Below are positions 1 through 4,851 of a stretch of 6,692 nt of DNA, one piece after another. The stretch spans positions 1 through 6,692 of the forward strand of contig JAATVP010000122.1 of assembly GCA_014523625.1 (NCBI GenBank). Direction: 5' to 3'. Each line of letters opens with the position of its first letter. Within the stretch, counting starts at the first letter, position 1. This stretch comes from Nitrososphaerales archaeon TH5896 (GTDB lineage: Archaea > Thermoproteota > Nitrososphaeria > Nitrososphaerales > Nitrososphaeraceae). Both the position numbers and the translations under genes were made by a program. The notes beneath the pieces are model-generated. The model did no database searches and was not told the origin of the DNA. It worked only from the letters and a program-made list of their open reading frames with translations.

Positions 1-10
1 CGATAGAAAC

Positions 11-18
11 CTATATAC
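11..18 (+). promoter_or_regulatory. possible TATA box for malic enzyme
   Basis: CTATATAC lies about 35 nt before the TTG at 50. That is slightly longer than the 25-30 nt spacing of a leaderless archaeal promoter, so a short leader would be implied. It is useful mainly as weak support for translation starting at 50 rather than left of the window. Confidence 0.3.
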
Positions 19-49
19 ACAAGCTACTTCTCCCATAACGAATTATTAC

Positions 50-1318
50 TTGAAACTTGAAGAAAACGCCATTACCCTTCACAGAATTCTAAAAGGAAAA
101 ATCGAGATACAAAGTAAAATTACTTCTGGTTTAGATGAAGCCTTTCAAGGAAATGGGATAAGCAATGCGGAGGAAAATGAAGGAGACAATAGTTCAAAAA
201 CACTAGATCTTATTTATACACCCGGTGTCGCTTACGTAGCGGAGAAAATTCGAGACAACAAACAGCTAGTATATGATTATACCTCCAAATGGAATAACGT
301 AGCAATAGTATGTGACGGTACTAGAGTACTTGGGCTAGGGAATATTGGACCAGAAGGGGCTCTTCCCATCATGGAAGGAAAATCTGTATTATTCAAGTTG
401 TTGGGTGGAATAAATGCATTTCCTCTGTGTATAAATTCTACAAATAAAGAAGAAATAATTACATTTATCAAAACGTTAGAACCTACATTTGGAGCAATTA
501 ATGTTGAAGATATTGAATCTCCAAAAGTGCTTGAGATAGTAGAAAGATTACAAGAAGCGTTATCCATTCCAGTTTTTCACGACGACCAACACGGTACTTC
601 TATTATTACTCTAGCAGCCTTATTTAACGCACTTAAACTTGTGAATAAAGATAAGCAACTAGACCGACTGAAGATAGTCATTGCAGGTGCGGGATCTGCT
701 GGATATGGAATATTTAGGTTACTAACCAAAGTAGGATGTTGCAACATTATAGTAATTGATAGCAATGGACCACTTTATGCTGAGAGGTTTGACTTTCCTA
801 CTTTAGGTAAATACAAGAAAGAAATGACTCTTTTCACAAATATAAAACACCTGAAAGGAAAAGGAATGGTTGAAGTCATTCAGGGAGCAGATGTATTTAT
901 TGGAGTGTCAGGAAAGGCGAATCTCATTGACGAGGGAATGATAAGATCCATGGAAAAGAATCCAATTGTTTTTGCACTGAGTAACCCTCACCCTGAAATT
1001 CTCCCTCCAGCGGCGTTATTAGCCGGTGCAGAGATAGTTGCCACGGGTAGGTCCGATTTTGCCAACCAAATAAACAATGCAGCAGTATTTCCATCTGTGC
1101 TCCGGGCGTTGTTAGACCTCCGGATACGCACTCTGACTGATGATTTGATGATAGCTGTAGCTAGAGCTATATCTGCACTGGTAGACATAGAACACTTAAA
1201 CAGGGATTATATACTACCATCCATAGACGATCCCAGAATTCTGCCAGTCGTCTCGAGTACCATAAAGGATTCTATGGAAAAGCACATTGAAGCTGCCGCC
1301 GTAACAGGACATAACTAA
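50..1318 (+). CDS. NAD-dependent malic enzyme (malate dehydrogenase, oxaloacetate-decarboxylating)
   Basis: Cytosolic enzyme converting malate to pyruvate and CO2 with reduction of NAD(P). Visible motifs: YTPGVA with catalytic Tyr56; a DGTRVLGLGNIGPEGALPIM stretch followed by EGK with catalytic Lys111; metal ligands Glu153 and Asp154 in NVEDIESP and Asp179 in HDDQHGT; a Rossmann GAGSAG at 213-218; SNPHPEI around 312; and GRSDFANQINN, typical of the family. Asp237 at the end of the second Rossmann strand favours NAD over NADP (inference). About 420 residues is normal for the short archaeal form, without a phosphotransacetylase domain. The start is TTG at 50: the protein then begins KLEENAITLH, matching where archaeal homologues start as I recall them. 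However, the frame is open to base 2 with no ATG, GTG or TTG, so a start left of the window cannot be excluded. Oddity: an extra Gly/Asn/Glu-rich segment of about 20 residues (29-47) between the KGKIEI helix and YTPGVA. Confidence 0.93.
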   Translation: MKLEENAITLHRILKGKIEIQSKITSGLDEAFQGNGISNAEENEGDNSSKTLDLIYTPGVAYVAEKIRDNKQLVYDYTSKWNNVAIVCDGTRVLGLGNIGPEGALPIMEGKSVLFKLLGGINAFPLCINSTNKEEIITFIKTLEPTFGAINVEDIESPKVLEIVERLQEALSIPVFHDDQHGTSIITLAALFNALKLVNKDKQLDRLKIVIAGAGSAGYGIFRLLTKVGCCNIIVIDSNGPLYAERFDFPTLGKYKKEMTLFTNIKHLKGKGMVEVIQGADVFIGVSGKANLIDEGMIRSMEKNPIVFALSNPHPEILPPAALLAGAEIVATGRSDFANQINNAAVFPSVLRALLDLRIRTLTDDLMIAVARAISALVDIEHLNRDYILPSIDDPRILPVVSSTIKDSMEKHIEAAAVTGHN

Positions 1319-1319
1319 C

Positions 1320-1343
1320 CTGAAGATTTAGAATGAATCTTAG
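1320..1343 (+). terminator. hairpin just after the malic enzyme stop
   Basis: AAGATT (1323-1328) and AATCTT (1336-1341) form perfect 6-bp arms around a 7-nt loop. An outer CT/AG pairing with one bulged G adds two base pairs. It starts 2 nt after the TAA. No T-run follows directly, but T5 occurs at 1391-1395, so this may be a 3'-end stabilising hairpin rather than the termination point. Confidence 0.35.
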
Positions 1344-1390
1344 TTGTCTAACTCATTATGTCTGAAATAATATGTAACTAGTGTCTTAAA

Positions 1391-1395
1391 TTTTT
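1391..1395 (+). terminator. oligo-T tract, candidate terminator for malic enzyme
   Basis: A T5 run in AT-rich sequence (TTAAATTTTTCG) about 75 nt after the malic enzyme stop, in the gap where it converges with the Lrp-type gene. Archaeal RNA polymerase can terminate at short U tracts without a hairpin. Confidence 0.35.
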
Positions 1396-1413
1396 CGCGT
1401 CAGAAAAGGCCTC

Positions 1414-1420
1414 AAAAAAA
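1414..1420 (-). terminator. oligo-T tract, candidate terminator for Lrp/AsnC gene
   Basis: The + strand A7 run reads as T7 on the - strand, about 60 nt after the regulator's stop at 1482. With the T5 on the other strand it makes the gap look like a two-way termination region. Confidence 0.45.
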
Positions 1421-1481
1421 TGCTTACAGTTAGGATACTAAAAGATCCGTTTTGGTGCTGAAACTTGCTGAAGAAATCGTG

Positions 1482-1925
1482 CTATAGGAATCGAAAATCT
1501 TCTTTTATGGTGACAAGGACCATATGGCTATTTGTTCTTTCAATAGCAGGAAGGGCTAACTCTCTTTTGACAAATTGACTGAGTTCTTTGCGATTTCGAA
1601 ATTTGGCTACAATTATCATGTCTGTAAGTCCCGTGATGTCGTAGACTGCACATACGTTTGGAAATTTAGATATTGCCCTTTCGACTTCTACTATTTTTCC
1701 TTTATGAGCTATAACTTCTATTATTGCAGTCAAATCGTAGCCTAATTTCTCATGATCGACTATTGCAGAATAGGACTTGATTATTTGATGGTCTTGGAGT
1801 TTATTTATTCGCGAAAGTACTGTGGGAGCAGAAACGCCAATCTGCTCTGCTATGCTTCTATACGAAAGTCTCGCATCAACAAGAACTTTTTTTAATATCT
1901 TAGTATCTATCTCATCTATATTCAA
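1482..1925 (-). CDS. Lrp/AsnC family transcriptional regulator
   Basis: Small DNA-binding regulator of 147 residues, the usual length for the family. The N-terminal AsnC-type helix-turn-helix covers about residues 2-55 (DEIDTKILKKVLVDARLSYR, then SIAEQIGVSAPTVLSRINKL). The C-terminal RAM/Lrp ligand-binding and dimerisation domain covers about 62-142 and contains the ITGLTD turn and a closing IERTNSHMVL strand. Such proteins form dimers to octamers and often respond to amino acids; the effector cannot be read from the sequence. The start is TTG at 1925. It is the only possible start in this frame, because a TAA lies 7 codons upstream with no ATG, GTG or TTG between, and the HTH begins immediately. 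There is no Shine-Dalgarno. It converges on the malic enzyme gene; regulation of that gene is possible but unsupported. Confidence 0.93.
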   Translation of the reverse strand: MNIDEIDTKILKKVLVDARLSYRSIAEQIGVSAPTVLSRINKLQDHQIIKSYSAIVDHEKLGYDLTAIIEVIAHKGKIVEVERAISKFPNVCAVYDITGLTDMIIVAKFRNRKELSQFVKRELALPAIERTNSHMVLVTIKEDFRFL

Positions 1926-1946
1926 TTGATATTCTTTAACTAATTC

Positions 1947-1954
1947 TTAAAAAA
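1947..1954 (-). promoter_or_regulatory. TATA-like box of Lrp/AsnC gene
   Basis: TTTTTTAA on the - strand is centred about 26 nt before the TTG at 1925, the spacing expected for a leaderless archaeal transcript. It also supports the TTG as the true start. Confidence 0.4.
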
Positions 1955-1965
1955 GGAAGTTTGTG

Positions 1966-1976
1966 ATAAACTTTAT
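1966..1976 (-). promoter_or_regulatory. palindrome ATAAACTTTAT, possible operator upstream of Lrp/AsnC gene
   Basis: A perfect 5+1+5 palindrome centred at 1971, immediately upstream of the TATA-like box. Lrp-family regulators often control their own gene through short AT-rich palindromes, so this is a plausible site. Such palindromes also arise by chance in AT-rich DNA. Confidence 0.25.
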
Positions 1977-2064
1977 TGTAGTCTATCAATTGTATCAGAA
2001 ACACATTGACAATTCTTATGTTTTTGAAAATTATCTGTTTAAATAAAGATCCGGATATACAATG

Positions 2065-2280
2065 TTAAGAGACAGTTTTTGATTTACTTAGGAGTCTCCT
2101 TCTTAACTTTGCATCATGTGTTTTTATTCTTAAGACAGTACCGCAGCAAGGACATCTTGACCCATTATTCCATCGTATGAAGACCTCACATTCGGTACAG
2201 CGTCTTACACCATTTTCGTAAAATGAGGCGTGAAATGACTTCTTAGCTTTATACTCGATACAAATATTTTTACAAGACAT
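2065..2280 (-). CDS. small zinc-ribbon protein
   Basis: A 71-residue cytosolic protein with three cysteine groups: Cys3 and Cys7 in SCKNIC; Cys28 and Cys31 in RRCTEC; and Cys43, Cys45 and Cys46 in SRCPCCG. The CxxC pair followed by CPCCG is a zinc-ribbon arrangement. The tail is strongly basic (KLRRRLLSKSK), which would suit nucleic-acid contact. Small proteins starting MSCK and ending in a CPCCG knuckle plus basic tail are, as I recall, common and multi-copy in Nitrososphaeria, but their function is not established. The ATG at 2280 is a clear start, 6 nt after the stop of the preceding small gene, which suggests co-transcription. There is no obvious Shine-Dalgarno. Confidence 0.85.
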   Translation of the reverse strand: MSCKNICIEYKAKKSFHASFYENGVRRCTECEVFIRWNNGSRCPCCGTVLRIKTHDAKLRRRLLSKSKTVS

Positions 2281-2286
2281 ACTATT

Positions 2287-2496
2287 TCAATTCAAAATCA
2301 ATTCTTCAACACTGTTTGTCAACTTCCCGGCCTTGTTGTTCATCAGGTCTATTTTGATGCAACGCGCTGAAAGCCATCTAATAGAATGGGTCCAAGGCTT
2401 TCTCTGATATTTACCGATTCGAAATTTGCTTCTATTGACCTGTTTTAATAATTGAATGTTCCCCTTATCAAGAAAATATGCTAGGTAATTGTTCAC
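2287..2496 (-). CDS. small basic protein of unknown function
   Basis: I do not recognise this 69-residue protein. It is rich in Lys and Arg, with a central segment KFRIGKYQRKPWTHSIRWLS and a C-terminal stretch (residues 52-69) that looks helical. There is no signal peptide, membrane segment or cysteine motif. The start is GTG at 2496. No Shine-Dalgarno is properly spaced, and only a weak ATATAG lies about 30 nt upstream, inside the end of the preceding gene. Support for a real gene is positional: it fits exactly between two other small genes on the same strand, 29 nt after one and 6 nt before the zinc-ribbon gene. A DNA-binding role is possible from charge alone. It could still be a chance frame. 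Confidence 0.45.
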   Translation of the reverse strand: MNNYLAYFLDKGNIQLLKQVNRSKFRIGKYQRKPWTHSIRWLSARCIKIDLMNNKAGKLTNSVEELILN

Positions 2497-2525
2497 CTGT
2501 AATTCTCACTTGCTGCTTTATCTAC

Positions 2526-2699
2526 CTATATGCTTCTCTTGTTTGGAACGAGCACAGTTTTGACTTGTTTGAACACACATGGTGGCACTGATTTGTCTTT
2601 AATTTTGCAGGCTGTAAAGTGCCATCCTACTTCCAGAGCCAAGTAGCATATTGAAAAGCCAAGCCCTATATATATTAGCAAATTCAGGTTTTCAAACAT
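2526..2699 (-). CDS. small single-span membrane protein
   Basis: A 57-residue protein of unknown role. It has a short N-terminus (MFENLN), one hydrophobic segment of about 22 residues (LLIYIGLGFSICYLALEV), then a GWHFTACKIKD turn and a basic tail with two cysteines (C-terminal half PPCVFKQVK...NKRSI). By the positive-inside rule the basic tail would face the cytoplasm. I chose the ATG at 2699 over an in-frame TTG at 2714, because a strong TATA box lies centred 30 nt upstream of the ATG and would be too close to the TTG. It is the first gene of a possible three-gene transcript with the basic protein and the zinc-ribbon gene. Homology is not recognised. Confidence 0.55.
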   Translation of the reverse strand: MFENLNLLIYIGLGFSICYLALEVGWHFTACKIKDKSVPPCVFKQVKTVLVPNKRSI

Positions 2700-2724
2700 T
2701 TTAGTAATATACAACGGAATTGTA

Positions 2725-2734
2725 ATATATAAAG
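2725..2734 (-). promoter_or_regulatory. TATA box for the small-gene cluster
   Basis: CTTTATATAT on the - strand is close to the archaeal TATA consensus. It is centred about 30 nt before the ATG at 2699, giving a leaderless or near-leaderless transcript. It is the clearest promoter upstream of the three small genes. Confidence 0.6.
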
Positions 2735-2781
2735 TTCTTTATCAAAACACTTAACACTTGGCAATGCGGCATATCAGTCAC

Positions 2782-2799
2782 ACTTAATAATCGTTAAGT
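2782..2799. repeat. inverted repeat ACTTAA-N6-TTAAGT
   Basis: Perfect 6-bp arms at 2782-2787 and 2794-2799 around TAATCG. A further CACTTAA copy lies at 2748-2754. The spacing resembles a dimeric regulator site about 50-70 nt upstream of the TATA box at 2725-2734, but this is AT-rich DNA and the role is a guess. Confidence 0.3.
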
Positions 2800-2868
2800 T
2801 TTTTATTAAAATCATGGATGGCTCCTTATCAGCTGAAAAGAGGAACGATTTGTTATTTAAAATAATAT

Positions 2869-2898
2869 ATGTATGATTTGCTGAAGCAATCTATACAT
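2869..2898 (+). repeat. hairpin with GC-UGAA-GC tip
   Basis: ATGTATGATTTGCT and AGCAATCTATACAT pair over 13 bp with one bulge on each arm. On the + strand the RNA tip is GC closed around UGAA. This is the strongest long hairpin in the gap at 2700-3079. The gap otherwise holds a G6 run (2904-2909), a second hairpin and a TTA microsatellite. I see no convincing gene there. Confidence 0.5.
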
Positions 2899-2918
2899 GG
2901 ATAGGGGGGTTTATTATC

Positions 2919-2940
2919 TGGACCTCAATCGGAAGGTCTA
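2919..2940 (+). repeat. second intergenic hairpin
   Basis: TGGACCT (2919-2925) pairs with AGGTCTA (2934-2940), 7 bp including one G-U, around an 8-nt loop. It lies 20 nt after the larger hairpin, just before the microsatellite. Confidence 0.35.
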
Positions 2941-2942
2941 AC

Positions 2943-2959
2943 TTATTATTATTATTATT
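2943..2959. repeat. TTA trinucleotide microsatellite
   Basis: 17 bases of uninterrupted TTA repeat, about 5.7 copies, in non-coding sequence. The copy number may vary between strains. Confidence 0.7.
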
Positions 2960-3079
2960 CCGTTTATTTGGTTTCATCTTGACCACCTCATAAACATCCT
3001 AGATTTTCTATTCTAATCAATACATTTCAATTGACATTGAGGCTCTCCTTTTCTATTTTTCGCCTTGTTGCTTGTACTC

Positions 3080-3436
3080 TTATGCCTTCTTGAGGCTTGT
3101 TTTGGGCTTAAGTTGGTCATATCTCATCCTAAAGAGCTCCACTACCGAAGGTATATCATTTTCTCCTTGTGTGATCCAATAACTAATCCAGCCTGATTTT
3201 GGCAGTACATGATGAGGTGAGACACGACCCGAATTAACAAGTTCATTTCTTGTATCCATTGGAAAAGGTAAATCAGCTAGACGATCTCCGTGGATATGTC
3301 CAAGTTCTCTTTTATGTAGACGAAATTCTAGACCCCCAAACCTGTGAGGTTCTGCCGTAACATCTGACCAACTCAATAGTTCATCTCGAATTCTATCTAA
3401 AATTATGCCCATGAGTATAGTTACGATAGCCAACAT
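3080..3436 (-). CDS. DUF5519 / 'luciferase domain' family protein
   Basis: A 118-residue soluble protein. The core PHRFGGLEFRLHKRELGHIH, then GDRLADLPFP, NELVNSGRVSPHHVLPKSGW and a final PSVVELFRMRYDQL match, as I recall it, the small family named DUF5519 or 'luciferase domain' (PF17648). The Pfam name comes from a dinoflagellate-type sequence relationship; light emission is not implied here and no activity is known to me. Conserved His residues (PHR, HIHGD, SPHH) suggest a metal or ligand site (inference). Two ATG starts are possible. The one at 3436 has TAATATAA centred 26 nt upstream. The one at 3412 has TTTATAA (3437-3443) about 28 nt upstream and gives MGIILDRIRDELLSW, nearer the usual family N-terminus. 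The longer form is listed; the shorter is about equally likely. It appears to be a single-gene unit. Confidence 0.85.
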   Translation of the reverse strand: MLAIVTILMGIILDRIRDELLSWSDVTAEPHRFGGLEFRLHKRELGHIHGDRLADLPFPMDTRNELVNSGRVSPHHVLPKSGWISYWITQGENDIPSVVELFRMRYDQLKPKTSLKKA

Positions 3437-3443
3437 TATAAAC
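3437..3443 (-). promoter_or_regulatory. TATA box, DUF5519 gene (supports start at 3412)
   Basis: TTTATAA on the - strand abuts the ATG at 3436 and lies about 28 nt before the ATG at 3412. If it is the working TATA box, the shorter protein is the real one. Confidence 0.4.
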
Positions 3444-3458
3444 TAGTGGGTTTACAAA

Positions 3459-3466
3459 TTATATTA
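3459..3466 (-). promoter_or_regulatory. alternative TATA box, DUF5519 gene (supports start at 3436)
   Basis: TAATATAA on the - strand is centred 26 nt before the ATG at 3436, which fits a leaderless transcript for the longer form. The rest of the gap from 3467 to 3764 is AT-rich. Apart from the two inverted repeats near its right end I see nothing gene-like in it. Confidence 0.35.
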
Positions 3467-3687
3467 ATTCACAGAATACATTGAGTTAGGTTTAATAATT
3501 AGAAGTATGATGATTGCCAGGTGAGTAGTACATAGTCAAAACAATAGTACAATATGAAAATTTATCCAATAAAGCATATTTAAATTCAACATTGACTTTA
3601 TTCTCTAAAGGAGTATAACCACCAAATCAATCTAACACTAACTATTATTTTGTATTATCAAAAGTGTTATTTCCTCCTCGCCTTTTG

Positions 3688-3709
3688 AGCATTTATGGAG
3701 TAAAATGCT
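3688..3709 (-). repeat. inverted repeat AGCATTT-N8-AAATGCT
   Basis: Perfect 7-bp arms at 3688-3694 and 3703-3709 with an 8-nt spacer, about 60 nt beyond the cyclase stop codon. It could be a 3'-end structure of that transcript; no T-run follows on the - strand. Confidence 0.35.
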
Positions 3710-3760
3710 GACTCTGAATTTTGGCACTTGAACTAATTTGTGACTTTATTTTTCTTATAC

Positions 3761-3780
3761 ATTCTTAACTCCTTAAGAAT
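3761..3780 (-). terminator. perfect hairpin spanning the cyclase stop codon
   Basis: ATTCTTAA (3761-3768) and TTAAGAAT (3773-3780) are exact inverted repeats with a 4-nt loop (GGAG on the - strand). The TAA stop at 3765-3767 lies inside one arm. There is no T-run after it on the - strand. On the + strand a T7 run begins 16 nt later (3796-3802). It could be a 3'-end stability element or terminator; its direction is uncertain. Confidence 0.4.
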
Positions 3781-4514
3781 TCATATACTTGATACTTTTT
3801 TTCAGCATCTGAACGAGAAGGATACTTCCATTTTGTTAGGTCTAGTTTCACTTTGACAAATTTGTTCTTTTCCAAAAAACTCTTAGAGTCAGCTGATGAC
3901 AATAAAGTATTGTATATTTGTTCTCCTACCAAAACTTGGTTTGGTTTTGCAATTGAGGTTATCTTTGAAGCCATGCTTATACTTGAACCAACAATGTCCA
4001 CATGTGATCTTACAAAACTTCTTCCATACACCACGACCAGGGTCTTCCCATATGCTAATCCAATTTTAACCGTGATTTCTGGCAAGTCGGATGTTTTGAA
4101 TGCCGGATTAATGACTTGAGTTACAATTTCTAGTATCGCCATTGAACAGTTTAATGCGTTTCTGCATGCTAATGCTTCATCGTACATCGCAGGAAATAAA
4201 ATAATAACAGCATCTCCTTCATATTTGAATACATAGCCATCATATCCAAATACGATATTACTTATCTCTTGAGCAAAGACTTGTACCATTAAAGCAAATC
4301 TGCTATCTTCCAAAGTTAAGCTCAATTGTGTTGAATTATTGATATCTACAAACATTATGACAAGATTAGTCTTAGTATTGACTTGTCGTCTCAGTAACTT
4401 TGCACAATCTTGAGTTGACATGTCAAGTTGGAGGCCATCCATAAGTGTTTTATCAACTCTGGCACGAATTTCAGATAAATCTATGCTGGTAATATTAATA
4501 GAACTATGAACCAT
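3765..4514 (-). CDS. class III adenylate/guanylate cyclase-like protein
   Basis: A 249-residue soluble protein whose cyclase homology domain spans most of its length. Counting from a TTG four codons upstream: VIMFVDINNST carries the first metal Asp (61); VFKYEGDAVI carries the second metal Asp (105) and the preceding Lys (101); VKIGLAYGKTLV is the domain's central strand; and VDIVGSSISMASKITSIAKP corresponds to the family's D-x-x-G-x-x-V-N-x-A-x-R block. In that block Asp177 is kept, but Ser184 replaces the catalytic Asn and Lys188 replaces the catalytic Arg. True cyclase activity is therefore doubtful; a nucleotide-binding sensor or a divergent cyclase is possible. I recall similar GSSIS-type proteins in Nitrososphaeria. 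There is no membrane or sensor domain, only a short N-terminal helix region. I prefer the ATG at 4514, with TATTAATTA 26 nt upstream; the TTG at 4526 is the alternative. Confidence 0.85.
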   Translation of the reverse strand: MVHSSINITSIDLSEIRARVDKTLMDGLQLDMSTQDCAKLLRRQVNTKTNLVIMFVDINNSTQLSLTLEDSRFALMVQVFAQEISNIVFGYDGYVFKYEGDAVIILFPAMYDEALACRNALNCSMAILEIVTQVINPAFKTSDLPEITVKIGLAYGKTLVVVYGRSFVRSHVDIVGSSISMASKITSIAKPNQVLVGEQIYNTLLSSADSKSFLEKNKFVKVKLDLTKWKYPSRSDAEKKYQVYEFLRS

Positions 4515-4535
4515 ACACCAATTCAATATAGCAAG

Positions 4536-4544
4536 TAATTAATA
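4536..4544 (-). promoter_or_regulatory. TATA-like box of the cyclase-like gene
   Basis: TATTAATTA on the - strand is centred about 26 nt before the ATG at 4514. It fits a leaderless start there and would be too close to the alternative TTG at 4526. Confidence 0.4.
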
Positions 4545-4690
4545 GGCTTTGGTAGAATAACGCAGAGCGAAATTGAGAAAGATTACTAACTTTTGATTAT
4601 CGCCCCAATGCATGCTCCACTTAACAATAGAGCACAAGAATCCTGAACTATTATAAAATATTTTACTGCCATGATTAAAATTCTTTACTC

Positions 4691-4710
4691 CTTACTTTAT
4701 TCCAAGTAAG
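4691..4710 (+). repeat. hairpin followed by T6 in the gap 4515-4851
   Basis: CTTACTT (4691-4697) and AAGTAAG (4704-4710) form perfect 7-bp arms with loop TATTCC. A T6 run follows on the + strand at 4720-4725, a terminator-like layout, yet no + strand gene lies upstream. A TATA-like TTATAAAA on the - strand is at 4743-4750. The gap otherwise holds only a 28-codon - strand frame (4586-4672) and the copper gene's T-rich tail. Confidence 0.35.
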
Positions 4711-4812
4711 AATAATTCATTTTTTAATAAGACGAGATCACCTTTTATAACCAGAGAGGTATATTCGTTAGCTTCCAAATCCACAAACTGTTTTCACCTC
4801 GAATTCCTATAC

Positions 4813-4834
4813 CAAAACAAAAGAAAAAAATAAT
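4813..4834 (-). terminator. T-rich terminator of the copper-protein gene
   Basis: Starting 17 nt after the TAA at 4852-4854, the - strand reads TTATTTTTTTCTTTTGTTTT, with T7 at 4824-4830 and T4 twice more. This is a strong archaeal oligo-T termination signal. Confidence 0.6.
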
Positions 4835-4851
4835 TAGAAACTAGTTTTCCA

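Noticed and set aside
2814..2876. 20-codon + strand frame (MDGSLSAEKRNDLLFKIIYV)
   Set aside because: Too short, no TATA box at leaderless spacing, no Shine-Dalgarno, and its 3' end runs into the 2869-2898 hairpin; expected by chance in a 380-nt gap.
2700..3079. tRNA, CRISPR array or insertion sequence in the largest gap
   Set aside because: No cloverleaf or T-loop sequence, no regularly spaced repeats, and no transposase fragment or flanking target duplication seen.
3672..3680. Purine-rich GGAGG-like sequence on the - strand as a ribosome binding site
   Set aside because: No start codon at usable distance followed by a frame of any length; other genes here appear leaderless.
3853..4119. 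88-codon + strand frame opposite the cyclase-like gene
   Set aside because: Antisense to conserved cyclase motifs, with no promoter or family resemblance.
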